Of a stretch of 64,000 nucleotides of DNA, positions 36,140 through 45,065 are shown piece by piece (within the stretch, counting starts at the first letter, position 1; each line of letters starts with the position of its first letter). The notes under the pieces are model-generated. The model did not search any database, was not told the DNA's origin, and worked only from the letters and a program-made list of their open reading frames with translations. The translations under genes and the position numbers were made by a program. Source of the DNA: Thalassospira tepidiphila MCCC 1A03514. GTDB taxonomy: Bacteria > Pseudomonadota > Alphaproteobacteria > Rhodospirillales > Thalassospiraceae. The stretch is taken from the NCBI RefSeq assembly GCF_001662875.1, contig NZ_JPVZ01000002.1, positions 558,001 to 622,000 of the forward strand. Reading direction: 5' to 3'.

Positions 36140-36165
36140 GGCCGCAGACCCGTCAGACAGATACG

Positions 36166-36190
36166 AAAAAGGCGCCAGATGGCGCCTTTT
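36166..36190. terminator. Bidirectional terminator between convergent genes
   Basis: AAAAAGGCGCC-AGAT-GGCGCCTTTT. The GC stem is followed by Ts on both strands, so it can serve the pseudokinase gene (plus) and the 2-hydroxyacid dehydrogenase gene (minus). Confidence 0.88.
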
Positions 36191-36215
36191 GCTTTGATGG
36201 GGTGATCATGGTTGA

Positions 36216-37172
36216 TCAGACCGTAAACGGCACGTCCTTACCGGCAACAAAGGCATCAATGTTATCAAGTGCGCGGAAGCCCATGGCGTTGCGGGTTTCA
36301 ACTGTGGCTGATCCCAGATGCGGCAGCAGGAAGGTGTTGGCAAGATCGCGATAGGCCGGTTCGATATTCGGCTCCCCGGCAAAAACATCGAGGCCCGCCG
36401 CGGTCAGTTTGCCGGATTTCAGGGCAGCAATCAGGTCCTGATCATTGACGACATCGCCGCGCGCGGTGTTCACGATGATCGCGCCATCGGGCAGCTTGGC
36501 AATGAAGTCTTCATTGACCATGCCGCGCGTTTCGGGCGTTGACGGGCAATGCAGCGACAGGAAATCACAATGGGGCAAAAGCCCCTCGATACTGTCGTGA
36601 TAGGTCGCACCCATTTCCTGATCGGCGGGCAATTGGCGGCGGTTGTAATAATGGATGTCCATGTCAAACCCGCGGGCGCGTTTGGCAACCGCCTGACCAA
36701 TGCGGCCCATGCCAACGATGCCCAGTTTCTTGCCGGTGACTTGCGTTCCCATCAGATGGGTCGGACGCCAGCTTGACCAGGTGGCGTTGCGGACTTCTGC
36801 CTCCCCCTCGCTGGCGCGACGGGCGGCACCCAGGATCAGAAGCCAGGCGATATCGGCGGTGGCATCGGTCAGAACGCCGGGGGTGTTGCCGATGATCACG
36901 CCCTTTTTCCGGGCGGCTGCCAGATCAATATGATCGGTCCCGACCGAGAAGGTGGCGACGATTTTTACACTGTCGGAAAGATGGTCGAAAAACTCGGCAT
37001 CAATCGGATCGCCGACCGAAACAAGGGCGGCATCCGCGCCATGACAGAGGGCGAGGATTTCAGCACGGGTCAGGGGATCGTCATCTTCCTGGGTGCGGAT
37101 GTCATAACTTTCAGCCGCACGCTTGGCGACGGCATCGGGCAATCGGCGGGTGACAGCAAGAACAGGTTTCAT
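36216..37172 (-). CDS. D-isomer-specific 2-hydroxyacid dehydrogenase (glyoxylate/hydroxypyruvate reductase type)
   Basis: A 318-residue NAD(P)-dependent oxidoreductase. The cofactor motif is GKKLGIVGMGRIGQAVAKRA. The catalytic triad is visible: Arg in VNTARGDVVND, Glu in DVFAGEPNIEP and His in LLPHLGSATVETR. The N-terminal substrate domain has FSVGTDHIDLAAARKKGV. The sequence around HYYNRRQLPADQE suggests preference for NADP through the R-R pair after the second strand (inference). The glyoxylate reductase subgroup is likely but not proven. It is followed upstream by a membrane protein gene on the same strand with a 47-base gap. Confidence 0.92.
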   Translation of the reverse strand: MKPVLAVTRRLPDAVAKRAAESYDIRTQEDDDPLTRAEILALCHGADAALVSVGDPIDAEFFDHLSDSVKIVATFSVGTDHIDLAAARKKGVIIGNTPGVLTDATADIAWLLILGAARRASEGEAEVRNATWSSWRPTHLMGTQVTGKKLGIVGMGRIGQAVAKRARGFDMDIHYYNRRQLPADQEMGATYHDSIEGLLPHCDFLSLHCPSTPETRGMVNEDFIAKLPDGAIIVNTARGDVVNDQDLIAALKSGKLTAAGLDVFAGEPNIEPAYRDLANTFLLPHLGSATVETRNAMGFRALDNIDAFVAGKDVPFTV

Positions 37173-37219
37173 GGTGGGTTTCTCCCTGAAGCGATTTTGT
37201 TTTTAAGTTTTCAATTGTT

Positions 37220-37795
37220 CTAGAATAACTGCCCGACGGCCAGACGGATACCGATTGATGTGATCACCAGCGACAACAGGAAGTCGGCCAGAACAATCGT
37301 GCTCGCGGTCGGGATCGGGACCGACAGGGTCAGCTTGGCGATATAGACGCCATACACAAGCGTCGCGATCACCGCGATAAAGACAAAGCCACCAGCACCC
37401 AGCGACGGGAACAATACGCCCAGCATCAAGGCGGCCAGATACAGCCCCATCTGAAGCACACTTGCCCAGTTATAGACCGTGATAAACGCGATATAGCGTT
37501 CGGCACGGCCCAGCATCGGGATGACATGGAACATGATCAGCGGAAAGGCGACCCATTTGATGACATAGGCAATGACTTCGACCAGCATGTAACGCATTGC
37601 CGGGAATTCGTCCGGGGCATCGAAAATGTCGTTCCAGCGCAACATGGCAAAGGCCGGAAACACAATCACTGCCGCCAGAAACGAACGCCAGAATCCCTCG
37701 ATCGAAAAATTAAAAAATCCAAGGCCCTGGGTATCGCCACGGGCAAGACGCCATGTGCCGTAAAGGGCGCGCAGGGTTTCGCTGGAGGTGTTCAT
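37220..37795 (-). CDS. Conserved polytopic membrane protein of unknown function
   Basis: A 191-residue protein with about five predicted helices: FWRSFLAAVIVFPAFAMLRW, YMLVEVIAYVIKWVAFPLIM, AFITVYNWASVLQMGLYLAA, GGFVFIAVIATLVYGVYIAK and STIVLADFLLSLVITSIGIR. The arrangement resembles Yip1-like integral membrane proteins of alphaproteobacteria, but I cannot assign the family firmly. It may be cotranscribed with the 2-hydroxyacid dehydrogenase gene downstream. Confidence 0.75.
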   Translation of the reverse strand: MNTSSETLRALYGTWRLARGDTQGLGFFNFSIEGFWRSFLAAVIVFPAFAMLRWNDIFDAPDEFPAMRYMLVEVIAYVIKWVAFPLIMFHVIPMLGRAERYIAFITVYNWASVLQMGLYLAALMLGVLFPSLGAGGFVFIAVIATLVYGVYIAKLTLSVPIPTASTIVLADFLLSLVITSIGIRLAVGQLF

Positions 37796-37974
37796 TTAGG
37801 GCTTGTTTCCGCACTTTGGGGCAAATCTGATCCTGATTGTCTAGCAGCCTGCCAGACCGAGGGAAACAGCTTATCGCTGATTGCCCGTCCTTCACAAGGT
37901 GGGGTTGCCAAACGTCTTTTTCTTGCACGGGTCATCGGGCCCTTGAGACGGCAAAACGAGGTGGCGGGATCAGG

Positions 37975-38589
37975 ATGACGGACAATACGGACGAAGAATA
38001 TGCGTTGCGCTTGTCCTATCTTGAAAAAACCGATCCCAACTCGCTGGCGGTCGCGCGGCTGTATCTTGAAATGGCCAGCAACCACAGGCCCGATCAGCGC
38101 GAAGAAGCATTGGCGCTGTTTGATGCCGCCGATGCAATTTTCGCGCTGCATTTGCCGACGGCACGCGATGCGGCGGTGGCCGGGCTGGCACTAAGCCTCA
38201 ATAACCGGGCCGCGCTTGAGATTGAGGCCGGTGAATGGGATTGGGCGGTGGATGCCGCCTGTCAGGCCGTCGAACTGCGCCAGGATCGCCTGCGCAATTG
38301 TGTCGGGCGCAAGGATGACAAGGAACGGTTGGATCTGGGTTATTCACTGGCCGCGCTTGTTCTGGCCCTGCAAGGGGCGGGCAAGCTTGATCTGGCGCGC
38401 GATGCGGCATGCGATGCGGTCGAAGTGCTGGGCGCCTTTGCCGGGATGCGCAATCAGGACGCGTTTGTCCTTTTGACCAAGCTGATCTGTATCTATGCCG
38501 ATCTGTGCAACCGGACCGGACAACTGCCCGATGCCAATGTTTTGTTGCCGCTGGCCAAGGCGTTTTACACTGCGCGTGGCAAGTCCTGA
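37975..38589 (+). CDS. Helical repeat (TPR-like) protein of unknown function
   Basis: A 204-residue, all-helical protein rich in Ala, Leu, Asp and Arg. Repeated helix pairs of TPR-like character are visible (REEALALFDAADAIFALHLP, NNRAALEIEAGEWDWAVDAA, DLGYSLAALVLALQGAGKLD, DLARDAACDAVEVLGAFAGM). ATG 37975 is preferred over the open-frame start at 37837 because the extra 46 residues are unlike the rest and overlap the promoter region of the divergent membrane protein gene. No enzymatic motif is present; a scaffold role is a guess. Confidence 0.65.
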   Translation: MTDNTDEEYALRLSYLEKTDPNSLAVARLYLEMASNHRPDQREEALALFDAADAIFALHLPTARDAAVAGLALSLNNRAALEIEAGEWDWAVDAACQAVELRQDRLRNCVGRKDDKERLDLGYSLAALVLALQGAGKLDLARDAACDAVEVLGAFAGMRNQDAFVLLTKLICIYADLCNRTGQLPDANVLLPLAKAFYTARGKS

Positions 38590-38593
38590 GCAA

Positions 38594-38630
38594 AGAAAAA
38601 CGGCCACAAGGACGTTTCCCTGTGGCCGTT
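38594..38630 (-). terminator. Rho-independent terminator of the DUF4139 gene
   Basis: AACGGCCACA/TGTGGCCGTT perfect 10-bp stem (38599-38630) with TTTTTCTTTG following on the minus strand. Confidence 0.88.
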
Positions 38631-38650
38631 CCAATTCATGGATTGATTGA

Positions 38651-40108
38651 TCAGCGGGTGCTTGCCACCGACCAGGTCAATGTCACTTCACCATTTGCCG
38701 GAACTTCGATGTCCCAGCTGATCTGACCGGGTTGGTCGCGTTCGTGCTTGTGGCTTTCGGCTGTCACTTTCCAATCGACTGGCAGGTCTTCACGCACGGT
38801 GACGGTTTCGACACGGTCACTGGTATTGCGAATGGTCCATTTCAGATCGGCCGCAATCGCGTCTGGCAGGTTCGGGCGTGCCTTGCGGTCAAACGAGGTA
38901 ACATTACGCGTGCCGTTCAGGTCGCTGGCCTTGCCCAGACGCAGGGTCGCATCACGGCCAACCGGGGTCAGCGAAATCATGTCTTCGGACAGATAGCCGG
39001 TATCGCCTGCCGGGGTTTGGGCGTAGATGCGCACAATGCCATCCGGCCACGGGCTTTTGGCGTCTTTGCCGCCTTCGTTGGTGATGTCGATTTCAAGATC
39101 CGGACGGACGAAGTCGTTGGTGTCATTTTGCGCCATGTTATAGACGCTGCTTGATGCCTGGAAGATTGCATGGCGTTTGACCGGCAGGACTTGCGGATCA
39201 AGCAACGGCAGAATGACCGTATCGCCATCCTGCATCGACAGGCCATCAAACGGGCCATAAACATGCAGGTTTTCAAAGCTTGCGCGATCCGGTGCGCTTG
39301 CGGCGGATGCGGCACCATCGGCCATGGCAGACATCATCATTTCGGTGCGCGCGGCCTTCGCCATCGGGGGCTGCTGCACCCGGTTGGGGTCACCGGCGAC
39401 CAGACGCAGGGACGCATTTTCATAATCGCTGCCTGATCCGTTCATGACCTTGGCGATTGCTGTCAGTTTCAGGCTGTTTTCTGCACGATCATAATAGGCG
39501 GTATAGGACGTGTTCCAACCGATCCCGCCCAGAAGATAGGCCATCGACACGTGATCAAGCGCGGTACCGGTTGCGATATCGGCATCAAGGGTCGGGCTGG
39601 TGGTAAAGCCATCGGGCAGTTCGGAAACAATCACCTGATCAAGCGGCACCTGTTCCAAACCGGCATCGGTTTCAATCAGGGCAACATGGCTTACCGCGAC
39701 AAGGGTACCTTCAATCAGGTCATCATCACGGCGAATGGTGACGGTCTTGCCAATCTGATCGCGCACAAGGTCGTCGATGGCGTTTGATCCGTTGCCGCGA
39801 TTGCGCAAGGACGTCCAGACAAGATCGGCATCCTTGGCAGTGCCGAGCAGGAAGGAGTCATTCATGATGGTCTGGGGCAGGCCATCAATGCGAAGCGTGC
39901 TTTGGCCTGCGGGAATGGCCGCATCGCGTTTTTCGGTAATCAGCGACAGGTTGCCGGGATAAACCGTCAGCTGCAGGCTGGTGCGGTTGTCGGCTGATAG
40001 TCCAACGGACGGGCTTTGCGCGCGGGCAGGCTCAACATCCGGTCCGAAAAATACCGCTGATCCCAACAAGGCGGCGAGTGCAAAACGATTGCGCAATGCT
40101 GCTGTCAT
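38651..40108 (-). CDS. DUF4139-domain exported protein
   Basis: A 485-residue secreted or periplasmic protein with a signal peptide (ALAALLGSAVFFGPDVEPAR, cleavage near ARA-QS). The early motif LTVYPGNLSLITEKRDAAIP and the later YLLGGIGWNTSYTAYYDRAE and ENASLRLVAGDPNRV are typical of DUF4139. A C-terminal beta-rich part (WTIRNTSDRVETVTVREDLP, VPANGEVTLTWSV) follows. The function is unknown. It has its own terminator and is probably monocistronic. Confidence 0.85.
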   Translation of the reverse strand: MTAALRNRFALAALLGSAVFFGPDVEPARAQSPSVGLSADNRTSLQLTVYPGNLSLITEKRDAAIPAGQSTLRIDGLPQTIMNDSFLLGTAKDADLVWTSLRNRGNGSNAIDDLVRDQIGKTVTIRRDDDLIEGTLVAVSHVALIETDAGLEQVPLDQVIVSELPDGFTTSPTLDADIATGTALDHVSMAYLLGGIGWNTSYTAYYDRAENSLKLTAIAKVMNGSGSDYENASLRLVAGDPNRVQQPPMAKAARTEMMMSAMADGAASAASAPDRASFENLHVYGPFDGLSMQDGDTVILPLLDPQVLPVKRHAIFQASSSVYNMAQNDTNDFVRPDLEIDITNEGGKDAKSPWPDGIVRIYAQTPAGDTGYLSEDMISLTPVGRDATLRLGKASDLNGTRNVTSFDRKARPNLPDAIAADLKWTIRNTSDRVETVTVREDLPVDWKVTAESHKHERDQPGQISWDIEVPANGEVTLTWSVASTR

Positions 40109-40310
40109 TCCCGATCCCTTTTGTCATGATGAAGTGGGGCTATGCAATTTGCTCTGATTGCCACCTTTGCGTGAAAAGATGGCAGGATCAAGGACATGCA
40201 GGGATAATTTCAGGCAAGACGCATAAACGCATGGTGCCAACGCACGCAAACGTTTGCCCGCGCAATTCGATGCGCAGCAAAACGTCAGAATCCGAAGATG
40301 GGGCTTATGC

Positions 40311-40796
40311 TTAGCTCAGAACGTGGTGGAAGGAATATCCGCCGACCTCGGGCAGGTGATGCTGGTAGGCAGCCTGACGGGCGGTATCAATGATGATCGG
40401 CGCGCGCAGATTGACCGACATGCTCACGGGGCCATCGTCGGGCTTGTGCAGGGTCACAATCAGCAACACCGCGCCATCTTCCTTTTTGATGCCGTGAATG
40501 CCAAAGCCCTGTTCAAGGTGTTCTGGCCGGATCGTATCGCTTTCAAGGTTATAGGGTGCCACGATAAAGGCCAGTTCCGGTTCGGTCAGGCATTGCATCA
40601 AAAGAAACGCATTGCCGCTTTCACCCGGGAAGCTTGCCAGCGCAAAGACGTTATGATCAGGAAAGCCTTTAAGCCCGGCCGGGAAGTAAATGGCCTTGTC
40701 CCACGCAAATTCGCGTTCGCCAAACAGGGTGGTCAGTTTTACGGCGGACGGGACGGGCCCCTTGGCCGTCGGGTTTGCGCCTTTTTCGGTCGCCAT
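40311..40796 (-). CDS. fliW: Flagellar assembly factor FliW
   Basis: A 161-residue FliW. FAWDKAIYFPAGLKGFPDHN and FALASF, EPELAFIVAPYNLESD and VTLHKPDDGPVSMSVNLRAPI (read in parts) match the family. In Bacillus FliW binds flagellin and sequesters the translational repressor CsrA. ATG 40796 is chosen because GCAGGAGGACGCG precedes it; nine further codons are open upstream. No flagellar gene or csrA lies within the window, so it is an isolated copy here. Confidence 0.88.
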   Translation of the reverse strand: MATEKGANPTAKGPVPSAVKLTTLFGEREFAWDKAIYFPAGLKGFPDHNVFALASFPGESGNAFLLMQCLTEPELAFIVAPYNLESDTIRPEHLEQGFGIHGIKKEDGAVLLIVTLHKPDDGPVSMSVNLRAPIIIDTARQAAYQHHLPEVGGYSFHHVLS

Positions 40797-40912
40797 CGCG
40801 TCCTCCTGCTGATCCGTTTTCATGCTGCACCAGAAATATCAAAGCACTTTGGATTGGTTTGCCGGATATTCAAGGGCTTGGCAGACCGGAAGACATTCTA
40901 TTAGCAGTTTAT

Positions 40913-42277
40913 TTAGCAGCCGTTAAAGCGGACCCCGACAGGTTCACTAAACCCTTTGACCTGAATTGTTTGCGTTTGTGCATAGCGGGCAAGAAGGATC
41001 GGTCCGGCGACCGGGGCCTCTTTACGCAGGCGGTTGGCGAATTGTTCGCTCATGACTGTATCGCTGCCAAGTTCGCGGGTGGCCTTTTCAAGGCGGGCCG
41101 CCAGATTGACCGTGGCCCCGATGACGGCGGGTGTGACCGCCTCACGCTGGCCGATATCGCCGACAACGGCCGGGCCGAAATTAAGACCGACCCCGATTTC
41201 AAGCGGTTCACCGCCATTTGCCGGGGCCCGGGCCTGCCATTCGGCGACCTGGGCGATGATTGCCTGTGCGGCACAAAATGCATTGGCCGCCGGGTTTTCA
41301 AGATCGTCGAAGGCCGCGAAACTCGCCATCACCGCATCACCGATATATTTTTCAACAATGCCGCCATAGGCACCGATTTGCGACGTTGCGATGTGATGGA
41401 ACTGGTTGAGGAACCGCATGACTTCCTGCGGGTCGCGCTTTTCGGCAAAGCGTGAAAAGCCAATAACATCGGCAAACAGAATAACGCATTCGCGGCGTTC
41501 ACCCACACGGATCGGCTCATCACGATCGGCCAACTGATCGGCAAGGGCAGTCGGGAAATATCGTGCCAGATTGCCATGCGCACGTTCGGATGCAGCCGAC
41601 TGGTTGATCAAAACCCGCAAACGCGAAACCATCACCGCACAGGCCAGCGTAAAGACGATGACAATGATCACCTGTTCGGCAAGGGCCGAGATATCGACAA
41701 ATTCCGGCAGGTTATAGGTATCGATGATTTCTTGCTGGCTGGGGTTCCATTCATCGCCGAAATGTTGGGAAACGATCACACCGGGCCGGGTCATCAGCCA
41801 CCAGATCGCCCCGCTCCATGACGCAAACAGCCAGAAGCCGAACCACAGGATCAGGCGCGGTGAAAAGGTCATGATGATTATCGCCATCATGATCATCGAA
41901 AAGACCACGCCACGGTCACGTACGACAAAGCCATAAAGCCATGCCGGATGATCCAGCAACGGATTAAGCGGATCAGGCACAACCGAGACATAGACAATCA
42001 GAACCGCGTCAATCACCGCCAGCAGATAGATCATCCAGTATGATTTGCCGCCCCGAAAGGCGACGAACAGCTGAACGAATACGCCGGGAATGAACCAGCC
42101 GAGGACCTCAAGCAATGTATAAAGCTTGCCGGTTGGCGAATCAGGTTTGCTAAACAAAAGCAGGATGAACGCCAGAAGGCAGATGCGTAAGAAGGCAACA
42201 AGGATCAGCCCGCGCTTTTCTTCGCGGGCGACAAGGCGTTCAAAAATTGACTCGGAAGGCTCAGTTTTTGACGGCAT
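40913..42277 (-). CDS. Membrane-bound class III adenylate/guanylate cyclase
   Basis: A 454-residue protein with about six N-terminal helices (residues 25-235) and a C-terminal catalytic domain. The cyclase domain has both metal aspartates (ILFADVIGFSRFAEKRD and YIGDAVMASF) and the transition-state Asn/Arg pattern (VIGATVNLAARLEKATREL), so it should be active. The start is inside the end of the upstream Crp/Fnr-like gene (17-base overlap at ATG 42277), so synthesis is coupled to that regulator. If the product is cAMP, the pair would be a self-contained nucleotide-synthesis and response unit; that is inference. Confidence 0.92.
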   Translation of the reverse strand: MPSKTEPSESIFERLVAREEKRGLILVAFLRICLLAFILLLFSKPDSPTGKLYTLLEVLGWFIPGVFVQLFVAFRGGKSYWMIYLLAVIDAVLIVYVSVVPDPLNPLLDHPAWLYGFVVRDRGVVFSMIMMAIIIMTFSPRLILWFGFWLFASWSGAIWWLMTRPGVIVSQHFGDEWNPSQQEIIDTYNLPEFVDISALAEQVIIVIVFTLACAVMVSRLRVLINQSAASERAHGNLARYFPTALADQLADRDEPIRVGERRECVILFADVIGFSRFAEKRDPQEVMRFLNQFHHIATSQIGAYGGIVEKYIGDAVMASFAAFDDLENPAANAFCAAQAIIAQVAEWQARAPANGGEPLEIGVGLNFGPAVVGDIGQREAVTPAVIGATVNLAARLEKATRELGSDTVMSEQFANRLRKEAPVAGPILLARYAQTQTIQVKGFSEPVGVRFNGC

Positions 42278-43004
42278 CAGCAAGAAGTTGTTTCAGCCCT
42301 TCGCTGTCCTTGACGACCAGTCGACCATCACGGCGCGTGATCATCCCCTGTTTTTCAAGTTCGCGCAGCTTCTTGTTCACCGCTTCACGGGTCACACCCA
42401 GCATCAGACCCAATTCCTGCTGCGACAACGGAAGGGCAATACGAATGCCTTCCGGGTCCGGGCCGCCATGACGTTCGGCCAGCCACAGGATGCGTTTGAT
42501 CAGACGTGCAGTCAGATCAAGGAAGTTGGCATCTTCAAGCAGGTCACTGACCCAGCGCAGACGCCGGCACAAAAGGGCGGTGATGTGACGGCGCAGCGGG
42601 GCTTCGCGGTCAAAGATTTCAAAGAAGTCATCGCGCGAAATGAAAAGTGTCCGGGTCGGGCCAACTGCGCGTGCGGTCGCCGTGCGCGGTTCGCCATCCA
42701 GCAATGCGATTTCGCCAAATACCGCACCGGGGGCCAGAACGTTAAGCACGATTTCCTTGCCGGTTTCCGAAACCGATGAAATGCGAACCTTGCCGGCCTC
42801 AACCGCATAAAGCCCGTCTGCCGGTGCGCCCTTTTCAAACAGCAACTGGCCATCGTCGAACCGGCGGACAGTCGCCTGGTTTGACAGTTGCTCCAACAGT
42901 TCGGGGTCCAGATCCTCAAACAGGAAGCTGCCTGCCAGAATGCGCGAAGCAATCTTCGCAAGTTGCGGTGATTTTGGGCCGGTTACACTGTTCACGGGGT
43001 TCAC
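42261..43004 (-). CDS. Crp/Fnr-family transcriptional regulator
   Basis: A 247-residue regulator. The cyclic-nucleotide-binding fold (about 25-150) includes FGEIALLDGEPRTATARAVG, whose Gly-Glu and Arg-Thr match the phosphate-binding cassette of cAMP receptors. The winged helix follows (LPLSQQELGLMLGVTREAVN, then KKLRELEKQGMITRRDGRLV). No Fnr-type cysteine cluster is at the N-terminus. It starts at GTG 43004 without a strong ribosome-binding site. Overlap with the cyclase gene suggests that it senses the cyclase product. Confidence 0.92.
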   Translation of the reverse strand: MNPVNSVTGPKSPQLAKIASRILAGSFLFEDLDPELLEQLSNQATVRRFDDGQLLFEKGAPADGLYAVEAGKVRISSVSETGKEIVLNVLAPGAVFGEIALLDGEPRTATARAVGPTRTLFISRDDFFEIFDREAPLRRHITALLCRRLRWVSDLLEDANFLDLTARLIKRILWLAERHGGPDPEGIRIALPLSQQELGLMLGVTREAVNKKLRELEKQGMITRRDGRLVVKDSEGLKQLLADAVKN

Positions 43005-43449
43005 TTTGAAAATGGTTTCGTTTCAGCGGGCGAATCGCAGAATTCGAATGCCAAAGTAGCACAAATATCCTGCTTTACAGCAAGCTGTTTTGCAATTGGC
43101 ATCTGGCCATTGCATCTGTTGCCAAGTCACTGGAATGCTTGTGATGCGACAAGGTTTTTTGATGTCACTGGTTTGAAATTCAGACAGCCCTCCCCCAAGC
43201 TTATAGATGTTAAAGCATCGCTTTTTGGCAGGAATTTGACGGGGAGATCGGGACTGGCCGCAGAAAATGGTAACGATCCGAATGGGGCCAAAGGCCTTAT
43301 TTTACGCGGCTTACAGGTAAAATATAGAACATTTGACAAAATCTCCTATGTTTTTTAAATTATCCTAATTCCGAACAGGGACCGCCCAAGAACAAGAGTG
43401 TCAAAAGCAACCACGGTCCGCGGATGTCGTTTTATATCGGGAGGAAGAA
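43005..43449. other. 445-base divergent intergenic region upstream of the quinate/shikimate operon
   Basis: Holds the promoter of the plus-strand TRAP operon (separate entry) and presumably that of the minus-strand Crp/Fnr gene. A short AACAT/ATGTT inverted repeat brackets the -35 region (about 43329-43353) and is a weak candidate operator for the operon's GntR protein. The 82-codon open frame at 43110-43358 has no ribosome-binding site and is not called. Confidence 0.5.
43333..43361 (+). promoter_or_regulatory. Sigma-70 promoter of the quinate/shikimate operon
   Basis: TTGACA (43333-43338), 17-base spacer, TAAATT (43356-43361), 88 bases before the dctP-type start codon, in an A/T-rich tract that contrasts with its surroundings. 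Confidence 0.75.
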
Positions 43450-44475
43450 ATGAAGATGATTTCCAAAGGTGCCTTGTTTGGCGCCGCTTCAATGGTCGCC
43501 GCGTCATTTGGTTTTAACGCGCAGGCAGCCGATGTGACCCTGAACTTTGCCCATGTTGACCCGGCAGAGTGGACCACCTCGAAAAAAGGTGCAGCGTCAC
43601 AGGTCTTTAAAAACATTGTCGAAGCAGAATCGGCTGGCCGTATTGAGGTCGCTCTGTTCCCGGCCGGTGCGCTGGGCGGTGAAACCGATCTGCTGCAGAA
43701 TACCCAGGACGGTACGCTTGCCATGTCGATGGTATCGGGTCCGTTCTCCAAGGTCTGCCCTGAGGCAGCCGTTCTTGATATCCCTTATGTTTTCCCGAAT
43801 GCCAACGTTGCCTGGAACGTTCTGGATGGTGATTTCGGCAAGGAACTTGCCGCGCACTGCCTGGAAAAAACCGGTCTGCGTACGCTGGCCTATGGTGAAA
43901 CCGGTTTCCGTAACTTCACCAACTCCCAGCGCGCAATTTCCGAGCCGAAAGACATGGAAGGCTTGAAAATTCGCGTCATGACCGTTCCGCTGTTCGTGGA
44001 AATGGTCAAGGCACTTGGTGGCGAACCGACCCCGATTCCGTGGCCGGAAGTTCCGACCGCACTGACCACCGGCACGGTGGACGGTCAGGAAAACCCGATC
44101 AGCGTGATCTATGCCAACAAGTTCTATGAAATGCAGAAATACCTGACGCTTGACCGTCACGTATATGGCACCGACTTCATCGTGATCAACGAAGCAATCT
44201 ATCAGAACCTTTCCGAGGCTGATCAGGCACTTCTGCGTCGCGCAGCCGGTGTTGCATCGAACGTTGGCCGTGCGGTTCAGCAGTTCAACTCTGCTGAAGG
44301 CGTTGCCAAACTGGCAGAGGAAGGCATGGAAGTAACCACGCCGACCGCTGAACAGCTCAAGATGTTCCGTGATGCCGCTCAGCCGGCAGTCATCGAATGG
44401 CTTTCGGGCGAAATCGATGCTGCATGGATCGAAAAACTGCAAACTGCCGTTTCCGAAGCAGAAGCTTCAATGTAA
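43450..44475 (+). CDS. TRAP transporter substrate-binding protein (DctP type)
   Basis: A 341-residue periplasmic protein behind GGGAGGAAGAA. Signal peptide about 1-26 (SFGFNAQA-A). The mature protein has the DctP signatures TLNFAHVDPAEWTTSKKGA, LFPAGALGGETDLLQNTQDG and GLKIRVMTVPLFVEMVKALG, where the Arg of KIRV is the carboxylate-binding residue of the family, then PTALTTGTVDGQENPISVI. It is the first gene of an operon with quinate/shikimate enzymes, so quinate or shikimate is the likely ligand (inference from context). Confidence 0.93.
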   Translation: MKMISKGALFGAASMVAASFGFNAQAADVTLNFAHVDPAEWTTSKKGAASQVFKNIVEAESAGRIEVALFPAGALGGETDLLQNTQDGTLAMSMVSGPFSKVCPEAAVLDIPYVFPNANVAWNVLDGDFGKELAAHCLEKTGLRTLAYGETGFRNFTNSQRAISEPKDMEGLKIRVMTVPLFVEMVKALGGEPTPIPWPEVPTALTTGTVDGQENPISVIYANKFYEMQKYLTLDRHVYGTDFIVINEAIYQNLSEADQALLRRAAGVASNVGRAVQQFNSAEGVAKLAEEGMEVTTPTAEQLKMFRDAAQPAVIEWLSGEIDAAWIEKLQTAVSEAEASM

Positions 44476-44582
44476 TCGGTGTTTGGCGGGTCGGGTGCTC
44501 CTCCTTGCACCTGACCTGCCCTTTTTTCCCGCCACCGTGCTTATAAAAGCATAATAATTTTCAGAGCGATCCGGGGGAACCC

Positions 44583-45065
44583 ATGCAACGCACCGAGAAT
44601 GCTTACAAGCGTTTGCTCGCCGGACTTTCGGGATTAAGTATCCTAATTGTTTTTGGTGTCGTTTTTGCCGGCAGTGTCAGCCGATATCTGTTTTCTTCCC
44701 CGCTGCAATGGAGCGAAGAAATCGCGAAATACGCGATGATCTATGGCTGCATGTTCGGTGTGGCCTATGCCTATCTGCAGGGTACCCAGATCACTTTCAG
44801 CATTGTTGTTGATACCATTCCCGCACGCATCCGCCGCAAGCTCGCAATCATTGTTGATGCCGCGACGCTGGTTCTGGGCGGTATCCTTGCCTATGCAGGT
44901 TACGTGTTTGCTGCCAAGCGCGGCGGTATTGTTGCCTCGGGCATTGGCATTCAGATGTATTGGGCGCAAATCGCCATCACCGTTGGTGGTGTTTGTCTGG
45001 TGATTGCCGCCATTTTGCGCCTGGCATCTTGCCTGGCTAAGAATTCCACCGGGGGTGAAGCATGA
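44583..45065 (+). CDS. TRAP transporter small permease (DctQ type)
   Basis: A 160-residue, four-helix membrane subunit. Characteristic positions: FAGSVSRYLFSSPLQWSEEI (Arg in helix 1 and the W-S-E-E motif), AKYAMIYGCMFGVAYAYLQG and QMYWAQIAITVGGVCLVIAA. It overlaps the large permease gene by 4 bases (ATGA), as usual for Q/M pairs. Confidence 0.92.
   Translation: MQRTENAYKRLLAGLSGLSILIVFGVVFAGSVSRYLFSSPLQWSEEIAKYAMIYGCMFGVAYAYLQGTQITFSIVVDTIPARIRRKLAIIVDAATLVLGGILAYAGYVFAAKRGGIVASGIGIQMYWAQIAITVGGVCLVIAAILRLASCLAKNSTGGEA

Noticed and set aside
43110..43358. 82-codon ORF upstream of the TRAP operon
   Set aside because: Runs into the -10 element of the operon promoter, lacks a ribosome-binding site and has no recognisable features.
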